Below are positions 33,137 through 45,200 of a stretch of DNA of 64,000 bases, in pieces. The notes under the pieces were generated by a model. That model was not told where the DNA came from, ran no database searches, and was given only the letters and a program-made list of their open reading frames with translations. Within the stretch, counting starts at the first letter, position 1. Each line of letters starts with the position of its first letter. The stretch covers positions 62,001 to 126,000 of the forward strand of contig QJPP01001771.1 of the NCBI GenBank assembly GCA_003996215.1. The letters run 5' to 3'. A program made the translations under genes and the position numbers. The DNA is from Jaltomata sinuosa. Its lineage: Eukaryota > Streptophyta > Magnoliopsida > Solanales > Solanaceae.

Positions 33137-35397
33137 AAATTAAAATCTTTTGAGTCTTCTTTCCAACCCCACCAACTGTTTGTTTATCCGAGTTCGGAGT
33201 AAAAAGTTATAGGTATTTTACTTCAGCACTGTCAATTTTCATAGAAGGGATGATAACCTATGGAACAGAACAACCGCTAGTGGTTTCACCCGTGAAAATA
33301 GACCTGAGACTAGAAATTTTCACCCAAAAACCAGTGGTTGGTCCATGACCAGTCAATCAAAACAACGATTAGTGGAGTGACCCATGGTTTGTCAATTTTC
33401 AGTCTGTCTTCCCAGGTTTCCACGAGTGACTTGACTGGTCATTATTTCGAATGACTGTCTAACCTGTCAACTATGGAATCACCTTTAGAGAGGTACCAAG
33501 TCCTCTAAATTCCACTAGTGGTTTGATGACCAGTCAACCTATTCCACGACCAGTGAACCCATCAGTGGAATCACCTTCAGAGAGGTACCAAGTCATCTAA
33601 ATTCCACAAGTGGGTTGACGACCAGTTAACCCATTCGGTGACCACTGAACCCATGAGTGGAAACTCTAATATTCAGTTTTTCTAATTCATTCCATTGAGG
33701 GCAAATAAGTCTTTTGTTTATTTCCTAAACCTATACTACGTCATTTAACTCATTTAGAGGGAGATTTTAAAAGGTTAATCAGTCACCAAATCTCTTATTC
33801 ACTCTACTAAACATCTAAGGACACAAAAGAGTACGCTCTCAAGCCTCTTCCAAGCAAAAACCTAGATTTCATCCTCAAGATCAAATATTCCAAGATTCAG
33901 TTCAAGATTCTCCATTAAATAGGTATCTAGGTATTCAGTAAGGGATTCCTTTCATCCTTATACCAAAAATTTCAAGTTTACTTGATTCAATAAAATCTAT
34001 GAAACTAGGGTTCTTACCCAAATTATGAAATTCTTATGGATTCATTTTATTAGCATCAATACATGATTTTTAATCCTAAATACATGAATTAGCATGAGTT
34101 TCTTCAAGTATTTCTTAAATCCATGAATTGAGAAGGAATTTAGCATGATTTTAGAGCCTTTATGATATTATAATCAAAAACTCTATTTTTAGAATCTATG
34201 GAGCTATTCATGTTTTAAGTAAGTTCTTCCATAATTTTTGTTATAAGCATAATGTACAAGACATGTTTACAAATACATGATTTTTAGTATATGACTTATG
34301 ACATGATATGGAGCTTAGGCTCGCAACAGTAAAGTTCATGATTTGTATGACAACCTGATATGTCATTAATGGCTATGACATTTTTCAGAAGTAAAGATAT
34401 GTCCACATGAACTATGAATAAGTTTGACATCTAGATATGTCCATATGTTTTACGAATGGTTTTGACATCTAGATATATAACATATTATGTATGAGCTATA
34501 TGTATATTTTAGGGGTAGTATTTAGCACCGAGTTGGACTGATTTTAGCATACCCTTAAGTCCCAGAACTACGTTACCACCATAGATTTCCCTATGTGGCT
34601 CACTTCAGGATCGTTATTTATATGGTTCAAACTTTGGTCGGTTAGGACAACTTTTGTCAGTATGGGTGTATGACACTGGACTCCATAGTGCTCAACATGG
34701 TTTATGTAAGTTATAAGAAACTCCTGCAAGAAATGGTTCAAAGTATTCAAATGTATATGACTCTTAGTTTTCAAAGTCAAGATTTATCACTTATGACTTA
34801 TGCTTATGACTATGTTTTCAGCTTATGATATTACTTTGAGTCATTGCATTATAGCTTTTACTACTAATACATGATTTCAGATTTAAGCATGCTTTCAAGT
34901 ATATTTTATAACATGACATATGCATATCTCACATACTCAGTACATTTCATAGTAATGACCATATACTCTTTTGTGCTACATCCTTCATGATGTAGATTCA
35001 ACAACCTATTCTAAAATTTGTGGCTAGTATTTCAGCAGCATCTCCAGCCAACTTGGTGAGTCCTCATCATTTAGGGACCTAGAGTTATTTAGATTGTTTC
35101 TTTATTTTAGTTTGCAGTCAGTTAGAGTTAGCTGCGGTCCTGACCCAATAACTCATCAGTTAGTAGAGGCTTCATAGACAATCAGTCATTTATTTGTATC
35201 AGACTTCAAATGATGTTATATTTTAGTTATGAAAGTTTATTTTATTTTAGTATTCTTCAAGGGTTCAGCATATATTTTAGCTTCTGCATTATCTTTCAGT
35301 TTGTATCTCGGTAGTATGCTAGGGCATGAGTTAGCTTGGGGTAACTTATGACTCTAAGCATCGTGTTACATCCAGGGGATTGGCTTGGAGCGTGACA
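33137..35397 (+). mobile_element. 5'-truncated 5' LTR
   Basis: Homology to the 3' LTR at 40890 starts about 270 bp in. Features include ACCAGT/GTGGTT words, a 92-bp tandem duplication (33478-33660), TACGTCATTT at about 33737, an AT-rich box near 33768 and AGGTATCTAGGTA at 33920, which aligns with donor-like sites in related LTRs. It ends GGAGCGTGACA at 35397. Confidence 0.8.
33478..33660. repeat. 92-bp tandem duplication inside LTR
   Basis: ATCACCTT-AGAGAGGTACCAAGTC occurs at about 33480 and 33572, each followed by AAATTCCAC, a GGTTGA..CCAGT word and CCAGTGAACCCAT. The same duplication occurs in the 3' LTR at about 41508 and 41600, so it predates insertion. In the 3' LTR the unit contains GGGTTGAC (41641-41648) and GTCAACCC (41654-41661), a perfect 8-bp stem with a 5-base loop. 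Confidence 0.8.
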
Positions 35398-35401
35398 AAC
35401 T

Positions 35402-35414
35402 TGGTATCGGAGCA
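35402..35414 (+). promoter_or_regulatory. Primer binding site
   Basis: TGGTATCGGAGCA lies four bases after the LTR end at 35397. It differs from the initiator-Met PBS by one A-to-G change and fixes this as a 5' LTR. Confidence 0.85.
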
Positions 35415-37112
35415 CAGAGTTCAAGTGTCTTAGGGTGTTTGTGAAGCTGTGTCTAGTAGAATCTTGCTTATGGGTGTGTTATGCACCACGCTTATAATCA
35501 GGAGGCTACAGGATATTTAGAAAATATTTTCCTTTTTTTCATACTCCAGATCATGCAATAGAGTTATTCCTTAAAAAACTTATGTAGATTCATGTGTTGC
35601 TCCAATTCCTCCAATCATGCCTCATTTTTGAGATAGTTAAATCAGTAAAGTTCAGATTCCTATTAGTGATATGCTCTCATATAGATTCATTAGAAAAGTG
35701 GAGAGACTGCACAAGAGCTTGAAAGGAGCCCACTAGTGTGTTAAAGTCTACCAATCCAAAAAGATGTACCATTTTCCACTCGTGCAGTTCAGCCTATAGT
35801 AGGATGTACTCTCAGACCCTCTTCAAGAAACTTTACTAAGAATGACACCCTAGGCTGAAAAGTATGGTTCTCTAAGCACTTGGGTAGTATAGTGACTCAA
35901 GAGTTAGAGTGAATTGATATGTTATGAGCTATAGGTAGTAAAAATAACCCTAGAGCTTGGTGTATGAATTTAGAAGTGTAGTAGCTAGAAGATTGGATAG
36001 TGATGGACTAAAGTATATACCTATAGTCATATATCAATAATGTGAGTATGGGTTGATAAGTCCCTTGACGTAGATGGAAGAGTAGCAAGTTATGTGTAGA
36101 TTCCATGTTAGTATGTAGTGGGAGGATAGTTAGTTAAGATGAGTTAGAACATATTTGAATTAGGGAAGAGGCTCATAAAGGCATGTCAATATGTAGAAAA
36201 AGATTAAGTATAGGATAAATAATGAATCAGTAAGGAGTTGCATAATGAGGTAGTAAAGAGGAGTAGTAGTGTTATGAAGAAGAATGTGCTTGTAGGCTAA
36301 AATTAGATAGGAGGTATGGTTAAAGTTGATTATTTTGTAATAAATTTTTAATGGACTAGTGTTTCTTGATTATCGTCTTGTAATTGTAAGTTGGTGTAGT
36401 ACTTGAGATGTTGTGTTATTATCCATGTTTAGTACTAGACAGTAAGTCTGAATTGTGGATGATTACCGAGGTGGAAAGAATGATTGTTAAGGATGGTGCT
36501 GCTAGTTTTATGGGATTGACCCAATAGGCCTGACCTAGCTTATGTGGAGATTTAAGTTGATTAACTTTGAACAAGTGTGGTGGTACAGGTATGATGCATG
36601 TGTGATCCCTATATGAATTAGTAAATGGTGACTAAGTCATGGGATAAAGAAGGGGGCCTTAAGCATTAGAAAGATAGACGTGTACCGAGAGTAGTATTTT
36701 ATTGCATGATCTTTATAGATTCTGTGGTACTATGTGTGACTTGTTTAGAAATTCTCTAGTTCTAATTATGGAGAAGGCTAAGTGTATATTTTATAGTGTT
36801 CTTAAGAAATGAATTCAGGAGATTATAGATATACGATTTTGATATCCTTAGTGTGGTGTTAATTCAGTTGATTTGGGTGGATATGAACTTAGAGGTGCGA
36901 TGTTAGTAGACTAATAAGAGAAGATCAGCTTGTTAAGTGTTAGAAGAAGTGGTTATATATGCCAATAAGAATATGAGTCCTCTAGTGTTAGCCTTAAGGG
37001 TAAAGAGGAAACTAGGAGATGCCTCAGAAGAAAACCTAGCAATGGTGTAGCATATTCAGTTATGACCTATTAGGGAGAGTTTAGTGTCCATGAGTACAGT
37101 GATACCCTGACC
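35415..37112 (+). other. Decayed internal region, left part
   Basis: This stretch lies where gag and pol are expected, but no protein motif could be read with confidence. A possible gag start (ATGCCTCATTTTTGAG) lies near 35618. Stops are dense in all frames. It is probably an extensively mutated, deleted body. Confidence 0.5.
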
Positions 37113-39529
37113 TTACATGTAACACCCCAGAAATTCTAAGCCAAATCTGAACCATTTTTCACGTGTTGTTAGACCCGAACTAGATAAATTTTCATGTATC
37201 TAAGTATTAAGACCTATTCTTAAATTTTTAAAGTGTAATAGATATGAATAAGGGTCATAAAGAACCTCTAGCTCAAAGTTGAGTTGAAAGCTTCCCTACC
37301 GTTTGAGTTTTAGTGTAAGATTTTTCAAGGGTCAACTTCGAACGATCATAACTCCTATAATATAAAGAGTTATGTGGCCTAGTACCCACCAAATTAAAGG
37401 TATTTGAATTTTCTTTCCAATTCCACTAACCGTACTTTAATATGAGTCCGGAGTAAAACGTTATCAGTGTTTTACTAAAGGGTGTCTGTCAGTCAAAATG
37501 ACAGACAACAACCACGAGAAGGTTCCATGAGTCGTGGAAGTTTCCACGTGTCGTGAAACCAACTCGTGGAAATCAGTTTTTTTCTTGAAAACTACGAGGA
37601 GGTTCCACGGGTCATGGAAGTTTCCACGGTTCGTGAAACCAACTCGTGGAAATTAGTCCAGAAGCTTAAAAGTGGCCTGAAAACCACGAGAAGGTTCCAC
37701 GGGTCGTGAAACCAACTCGTGGAAATCATTCCAGAGGCCAAAAACTTTTCCCAGGAACCACAAACCCTTTCCACGAACAGTGATCCATTCCACGAGTCAT
37801 GATTCATGTTCGTACAAGCATTTTTAGCAGTTTTTCAGACTCTTTTCCTTGGGGTATTTTTGTAATTTCTCACTCTTTTAACTCCTAAGTTAAGTCATTT
37901 TGAGAAAATTAGAAGGGGTTTTATTCCCACTTGGCCTAAGTTCTCTCCCATTCTTTCAATCAACTTCCAAAAGAAGAAAATGAGTTCTATCTTCTCAAGC
38001 TTCAAGTTAGGGTTTCAAGCTCCAAGTTTCAAGCTCCAAGTTCAAGCCTCCTAAGTCTCTTCAATTCAAGTGGGTTAGCTTCAAACAAGGTATGTGGGTA
38101 ATCAACAATAGGTTCCTTTCACCCTTGTGCCCAAAACCCCTAATTCAAATTTTGATTTCATGATCTTCAAATTAGGGTTCTTATCCAATTCTTATGTGTT
38201 TTTGCTAAATATGGTCTTCTCATAATTTGATTATGAAATTACTATTAAATTGCATGATTTTGCATGGGTTTTTACATATGAACTTTTATTTCATGAATTG
38301 AAGCTTAATCATGGCAATTTCCATATGCATGAAATTGATTTGAGTAAATTAGGTTTGATAGCATGTCTCTCATGGATTTTAAAGCATGTGCATGCCTAGT
38401 TCCTATGTTCTATGAAAGTATATGTTTTATGAAATTGAACTAGAGCCATGCAAAGTTTTACAAGTCATGAAGTATGCAAGTTTTCTATGTTAAGAAGTAT
38501 TATGCAAGACAAGACACCCGATGTTCCATCAATGCTCATGAGTCATTTTCTAAACTAAAACTCATGAGTAGTATGACGATCTGGGTTATGAACAAGTATG
38601 AACAAGTTATGAACAGATTTGACATCAGATATATCACCAGTTAGGAACAAGTTGGCATCAGACATGCCATATATATGTGAGCATATGTTATTATTATGTT
38701 TTGGGAGTAGTATTTAGCATCGAGAGATGAGGGTTCAGATAACCAAAGTCCAAAACTACGTTGCCACCATAGGTTGCCCATGTTGAGGCTTATTATGACA
38801 GGATCCTGGTATGAAATGGTTCTAACCTTGGCCAGTTAGGATAACTCTTTCAGTGTGGGTGTAAGACACTGAACTCCATGTGGCTCATCATGGTTTAATG
38901 TCGGTTAAGAGAAACTCCCACATGTTTATTTTCAAGCTGTGAAGTTATATGACTCTATATTATGAAACTTAAGCTTTATTTCATGTTTTATGTTTTATAC
39001 CTTTAAGTAACAAGTTCATTCTTAAGCATGTTTTTAAACTATTTTATCATGACTCATGCATCGCTCTCATACTCAGTACATTCCGTAGTACTAACGCATA
39101 TTTTGCGCTGCATCCTTTAGTGATGCAGATTCAGGTGTCCTTTCTCAGATTCGTGGCTAGAGTTCTTAGGCCACTCTCCTAGTCAGCTGTTGGTGAGTCC
39201 TATATTAGGTTGAGATCTAGTTATGTTCTTAGTTTATGTTAGCTTTTATTTTCGTACTTTGAGTTAGGTAGGGTCTTGTCCTAGCAACTCTTTACGTCAT
39301 GAGTAGAGGCTTTTCAGAGTAGAGGTCTTGTCCTAGAAACTCTTTATTCGAGTCTTCTTATGGATCTTGTATTCCTATTTGACTTGATTATCCATTATTG
39401 ATATTTCGAATTTATCTATTATGCTTCTGCTTAGCTTTTGTTATGCTATGACCAAGGGTTAACTTGGCGCACATGTGGTCCCAAGTCCCGTGTTATGTCT
39501 AGGGGGTAACCTCGGGGCATGACATTACA
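37113..39529 (+). mobile_element. Solo LTR (2407 bp) with perfect TTACA target duplication
   Basis: TTACA at 37113-37117, TGTAACACCCC at 37118, GGGGCATGACA ending at 39524, TTACA at 39525-39529. The LTR lacks an adjoining PBS or PPT, so the insertion has collapsed by LTR-LTR recombination. It shares blocks with the LTR at 40890 (for example CTCTAGCTCAAAGTTGAGTTGAAAG) and is a related subfamily. Inside are three about 80-bp repeats (37513-37740), an AT-rich promoter-like stretch (about 37885-37925) and AAG/GTATGTGGG at 38087-38098. Confidence 0.95.
37513..37800. repeat. Tandem repeat carrying CCACG/CGTGG palindromes in solo LTR
   Basis: Three units start near 37514, 37592 and 37682 with ACGAGAAGGTTCCA-like sequence and end CCAACTCGTGGAAAT. 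Each has words such as CCACGGGTCGTG and CCACGTGTCGTG, short inverted repeats. Less regular copies (CCACGAACAGTG, CCACGAGTCATG) follow to about 37800. The 71-codon minus frame here only translates the repeat. Confidence 0.8.
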
Positions 39530-40889
39530 AGAGTTCATTGATTATAGCCTATTTTGGGAGAGAGATCCACAGACTTAGAGGCGTGACTTTCAAGCTAAGG
39601 GGGAGATAACAGAAAGAGGAAACCAAGTCAAGTCTTGTGACTCAACTAGTATAGAAGTCCAAAAAAAGATTTATGGTGGTATATTGATTCATTCTTATTC
39701 TAGTAGTTCCCTAGTAATTCAGTTAAGGTGACCCTCTACTCAGATATATTTGCATCATTCTCATGACTAAGTTCATGCACCTCATACAGATTCATGTCCA
39801 TGCTCAGATTCCTAGAATGAGAAGCAACTGCTTCAGACAACAATCACAGTCTTACTCTATGATTCCATGAATTCCAAATTTATGTTAATAGAACTATAAC
39901 ATATAATCTCATCTGTCAAAGTATGTTCAGTTCTATGCCCTCAGTCCTCCAGTTATGGCACCAGGCTATATCATGTATAAGATCAGACCATATCTATTGA
40001 ATGACTCGTGCTTATGATTTCCTTGGCCTAAGCCCTATGTACATACACCCAAACTAGTGAAGGGTGGTTATAACATGTATGCTCAGAATAACCCTCTATA
40101 CATGCCTTATGTGTTCAGTACATGAAGTATTTGTACTCTTTGCACTCGATTACCTAAGTCTCATCTAAAGTGACTAAGTCTCACTATGTATAAGTTAAGA
40201 TTTAGCAGTATCCCTCATCCTTGTTAATGATTCTCAGTTCAGATACAGTGTTCACAACCAAAAGTAGGTCTATAGTTCCAGGTCAGGTATCAAGCTAGCA
40301 TGACCGTGTTAGGTGTAGCACTTTATGCCTCAGGGTTAGGTTTGAACATGGTGAAAGCAAGCAGTTAGGCTCAGAACTTAATAGTTATTTGTTCTAGTTT
40401 TACACTCATTTGTGCTTAGCCGCCTCTTCATAATTTATATGAGACTCCCCATATTAGATCAGTTCAGACTTACCGATAATCATTCCTAAGGCCAGAAGGC
40501 CTTAGGTTCACTTTAGTCCATGGCGGTAAGTTCAGTCTTGAAGAGAATACTTTTTTCGTATAGTTACGCCTCTCAATTTTATGTCCCTTTCAGTTAACTA
40601 CGATTTCTAAGAATGTGTTCATTCTTTATGAGTTTCAGCTGAGTCCCTACTCTTAATCCAGACTAGTTATCATATTGGATATTCAGTTTCATATCCCATC
40701 AGTGTTCTTATACTCTCAGTATGCATACAGGTCTCACGAATCCATCTTGGTTCATATCTCAGTTAGAACTCAGTTACCATGTCAATATTCCATCTTTTAG
40801 TACCCAGTTGGTGGGATTGCATCTCTTTCCCTACCATCTCATCTTAGTTAGTCTTCATTCGAGGATGAATGATTCCAAAGGGGAGATAT
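39530..40889 (+). other. Internal region, right part, ending in polypurine tract
   Basis: This is the continuation of the body after the solo LTR. At 39551-39600 a degraded integrase/chromodomain tail (TTTTGGGAGAGAGAT, reading near W-E-R-E-I) is followed by CTAAGGGGGAGAT. The 3' UTR homologous to 17571-18301 follows. AAAGGGGAGATAT (40877-40889) is the polypurine tract directly before TGTAACACC at 40890. No gene is intact. Confidence 0.7.
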
Positions 40890-42243
40890 TGTAACACCTC
40901 AATGATTCTAAGCTAAGATCCAAACCGTTCTTCATATATTGTTAGACCTAAACCAGGTAAATTTTCTATATATTAAGGTATTAAGATCAATTCTTAAGTT
41001 TTGGAGGTGCATTAGATATGAATCAAGTCATAAAGAATCTCTAGCTCAAAGTTAAGTTGAAAGCATATCTACCGATTTAGTTTTCATGTAAGTTCTTACT
41101 AGGGTCAATTTCAAATGATCATTTCTCCTAGAATATGAAGAGTTAGGTAGCCAAATACCACTAGATTAAAGGTTTTTCAGTCTTCTTTCCAACGCCATCG
41201 ACTATTCATTAATCCGAGTGCAGAGTGAAAAAGTTATGGGTATTTTACTTCAGCACTATCAGTTTCCACGGACAGGATGACGACCCATGGAACAGAATCA
41301 CCACCGGTTGTTTCACCCGTGAAAACAAACCTAAGACTGGAAATTTTCACACAAAAACCATTGGTTGGTCCACAACCATTCAATCAAAACCACGGTCAGT
41401 GGAGAGTGACCCGTGGTTTGTCAATTTTTAACCTTTCATCCCAGGTTTCCACGAGTGACTTGACTGGTCATTATTTTGAATGACTGTCTATCCTATCAAC
41501 CATGGTATCACCTTTAGAGAGGTACCAAGTCCACTAAATTCCATGAGTGGGTTGATGACCAGTCAACTCATTCCACGACCAGTGAACTCATCAATGGAAT
41601 CACCTTTAGAGAGGTACCAAGTCCTCTAAATTCCACAAGTGGGTTGACGACCAGTCAACCCATTCCATGACCAGTGAACCCGTCAGTGGAATCTTCGATT
41701 TTCAATTTTCTAATTCATTCCATTGAGGGAAAATAAGTATTTTTTTTATTTCTAAGCCTATACTACATCGTTTTACTCATTTAGAGGGAGATTTTAAATG
41801 GTTAATCAGCCACCAAATCTCTCATTCACTCTACTAAACATCTAAGGATAGTACACACTACGCTCTCAAGCCTCTTCCAAGCAAAAACCTAGGTTTCATC
41901 CTCAAGATCAAATCTTCCAAGCTTCAGTTCAAGATTCTCCATTAAACAGGTATTCAGTAAGGGATTCCTTTCACCCTTTGTCCAAAATTTCAAGTTTACT
42001 TTGATTCTATGAAATCTATGAAACTAGGGTTCTTACCCAAATTATGAATTCTTGTGGATTCAGTTTATTAGCATCAATACATGATTTCAAATCCTAAATA
42101 CATGATTTAGCATGAGTTTCTTCAAGTATTTCTTAAACCCATGATTTGAGAAGGTATTTAGCATGATTTTAGAGCCTTTATGATATTATGAATCAAAAAC
42201 TCTATTTTTAGAATCTATGGAGCTATTCATGTTTTAAGCAATT
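40890..42243 (+). mobile_element. 3' LTR, interrupted by Ogre-like insertion
   Basis: It starts TGTAACACCTC right after the polypurine tract and matches 33137-34235 over its later part. It stops at GTTTTAAGCAATT (42243), where the giant element begins with TGTTGACAC. In the 5' LTR the equivalent position is near 34230. The remaining about 1.2 kb should lie beyond the window. The two overlapping 68-codon frames at 41225-41483 translate the repeat region and are not genes. Confidence 0.85.
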
Positions 42244-45200
42244 TGTTGACACTAAATTTTTACTCTCCACATTCGTAATTAATTTTGAGCTTCTGTCCTC
42301 TTAATAATATTTTTTTGAAATAATTAAAAGATTTTAAGGTTTTAAATTAATATGAGGTTAATTTAGTAATTTTAGGTAAAATAAGTTTACTCTATACTTA
42401 ATTATATAAGAGTATACAAATTTTACTTAAAGAAATATTTTGAAAATTGTTTTAAATGAAAACCTTGTTTAAAGTTCAAAATGTGCTCCATTTTCCTAAA
42501 AATCAATTTAAAATCAAGAAATAATTGTATGAGTAATTCTTTGATTTTAAATGAGTCGATTATGTTTTAATAAGATAATCATGTGTTTGCTAATATAATT
42601 ATTCTTAATTATTAAAGTTAGAAGCTCATTTAATTGATTAGAAATTTAATTCATTAATTTCAATTACGGCCTAAACTCTCTAAGCTCAGCGTTGGCCATA
42701 TTCTAAACGGTTTAGTTAGTTCTTAAATGAAATTGACCACATTTGCAAGCAAATGTGGCCAAATCCTTAACCATTTTTTTCCTTTTTCATTTCAGCCACA
42801 CCTTAATCCAACAGAAATAATTTCTCAGCCCAAAGAATTCACCCCCTGGCCCAATTCATTAACCCCATACCCGGCCCACTCCTATATACCCCCTCACCCA
42901 TCAGCATATAATACATATACATATATGCACACACTCACATATAATATCCCCTCTCAAAAAACCTCAATGCACCACACGCAACCCCTATTTCCCAAAGCAA
43001 GAACGTGTGGTACTTCTTACGCACCTCAACTCTTTCATCTCCATTCTTCATTGTCATTTGCAGGAGGACAAAAACCCTAACATTTTCTCAAAATACGACT
43101 TCAACAGTGCTAAAATACAGCTACAACAACCCCAAAATGACACTAGTGAAGTGTCCTACTTCCGTCTAAACCCACCACTGTGTCCGTCAACTCGTGTGCT
43201 GGCAGTGGGGAATGTTCTAGAGACTGCCTTAGGTGGCATATTATCCATAAAATCAAGGGAAAATTGTACAATCGCATACCATTGCTTTGCTGTGAAAGCT
43301 TATCCATTGAGGAATTTGAAATTTCCCTCAAGGAAATCGCCAAAAATCCCACCTCGTTTCCCCCTATTTTATCTCAATTTTTCCCTATATAAACTCCCTC
43401 TTTCGTAGAGTTGGGTAGCTGGCTTTGGGGGGAATTCTGAGCATTTTGGAGAAGCATTTTCTCTAATCCGACGTAACCAATCGAGTTTCAGAACCAGTAG
43501 GATTCTGGTGGTGGTATACATTTCCCCTCGAAGCTTGTTAATCCCAGTCGCTGCCTAGAAACATGTGATGTCTCATTTAATTCTCTCTTCCTCTTTTATT
43601 CTTTATGTTCGAATAAGTAGGATGTTGCTGGTTTGGGCTGGTTTTCTTTGAAGAGCATGTTTTGATGTTATTTCGTGAATAAGAGTTAGAATATTGCTGA
43701 TCTTTATCTTCAATATGTAAATAATTTTGGAAATTTATTGCTCTCTATCATTTCGTTGCTTCTGCCGTGTGTGTTTATGTGGGAGGACCATTCTTGAAAA
43801 AGTCCTCTTGGCTTATGATGTCAAGTAAGGATTATCGAGATGAGAGTAAAATTTGGTCTTTCCTTTATCAGCAGGGGTGTTAAACCCACCATGTTTAGAG
43901 AAAATTTATTGATTTCTCGTGTCAATACAAGGCCTTAAAAGGGTTGCAATTCTATTTTGAATGTTCTGTCTTCGTCACCTCCATGATATGAGAGGGAGGT
44001 AGGTGAAATTAGTTTTTGTTATGGCTCATTTTCACTTATCATTTGGATAATGGAATGGGTAGTGTCTCAACAACGATTTGCATTAAATCAGTCCAAGGAG
44101 GTGAGACCTTTGTCTCCCCCTAAAATTTGGAAAAAAGGATGTCACTCAAGTCATTAAGGATTTGCCTAGTTTCCATTTTAACATGTTCATGGCTGAAAAG
44201 AGTTACTTCTACCCCTTCTTCTTTATCGAAAGGGCTGGACATGAAATCTGTTAAACCCCTGTTTGCTCACTGTTTTTTTATCATATCATGGTAAATTTAA
44301 ATGTGTGGTTGCATAATGAAATAGTTGGAATGACTAGTTAAATCTGAAATTTAGTGTTTCAAAGTCATTTGAACATGTTTGCTTAAGCTAAGGATTCCCT
44401 GATGTATTTTCTTAATTTCGTGATTATCAAGAGAAATTTTCAAAGAAAGGGACGAAGCTACTTCGAAAATTAATTCTTTAGTTTCTTTTCTTCTTTTACT
44501 TGAAAAATCAAGATTAAGAGACAAAAATGGAGTTTCATAACAACTTTCCTTTCACCTCTAATTTCCTCCGTTAAAACTCTAAACGAGCATGGTTGTGTGG
44601 CTGAAACTCATCACTGTTTGCCGAAGTTAGGTCCTTCCTATTTTGCTCCTGAATTCTACTCTTTAGAAAGTCATCTACAACCTTGTTATGAGACCAAGAG
44701 TGAGCTTTTGACATCTTAGTTAAGGATCAACATTACTCATGCTACCCTTGTTTTAAAACTGTCTAGTAGTGTTCCTTTGAACAAAAATCTTTGCCTTCCA
44801 TTGTTTTTCTAATGTTTCTGGTTATAATATTTTCCAGCACATGATTAGTGTAGCTTAAGGAATCATTTTGGTTCAGCAAAAAGTCAATCCGCTCATGTTC
44901 ATGCCTAAGAATCTTGGATATGTTAACATTAATTGGAGTTCAACATAGCATTTAATGTGATTGAAATTCTTGGTAGTATCACTAAAAGTCCTCCTAGATT
45001 TTCACTCTATTTGTTCGTAATCGAATTAAGGTATCTCTAATCTTTATTTCGTGGTCAGGAGTTCAGAACTGAGTTGTGTTTCAGCATTGACTGTGTAATT
45101 TCCTTTTGATTATATTTTCATGATAATCACTCTTGGACCATGTTGTTTACTAAAAAGAATCAAGTGTTGTTATAATTGGATTTAAAACATGCCCCTTTGC

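Larger units (their letters stand above)
33137..42243 (+). mobile_element. Old plus-strand chromovirus with partial LTRs
   Basis: A 5' LTR missing about its first 270 bp (33137-35397) is followed by a PBS, a heavily decayed body (35398-40889, interrupted by a solo LTR), a polypurine tract and a 3' LTR (40890-42243) cut by the Ogre-like element. The two LTRs align from 33137/41163 onward at very roughly 88% by eye. No long ORF remains. The same 3' UTR block as at 17544-18301 links it to the 18302-23130 element's lineage. Confidence 0.8.

Noticed and set aside
42727..43408. Overlapping 117-, 133- and 70-codon frames
   Set aside because: They lie in the U3 of the Ogre-like LTR. A partly matching frame (62488-62736) occurs in the 3' LTR, but the frames are not conserved in length and the region contains the promoter.
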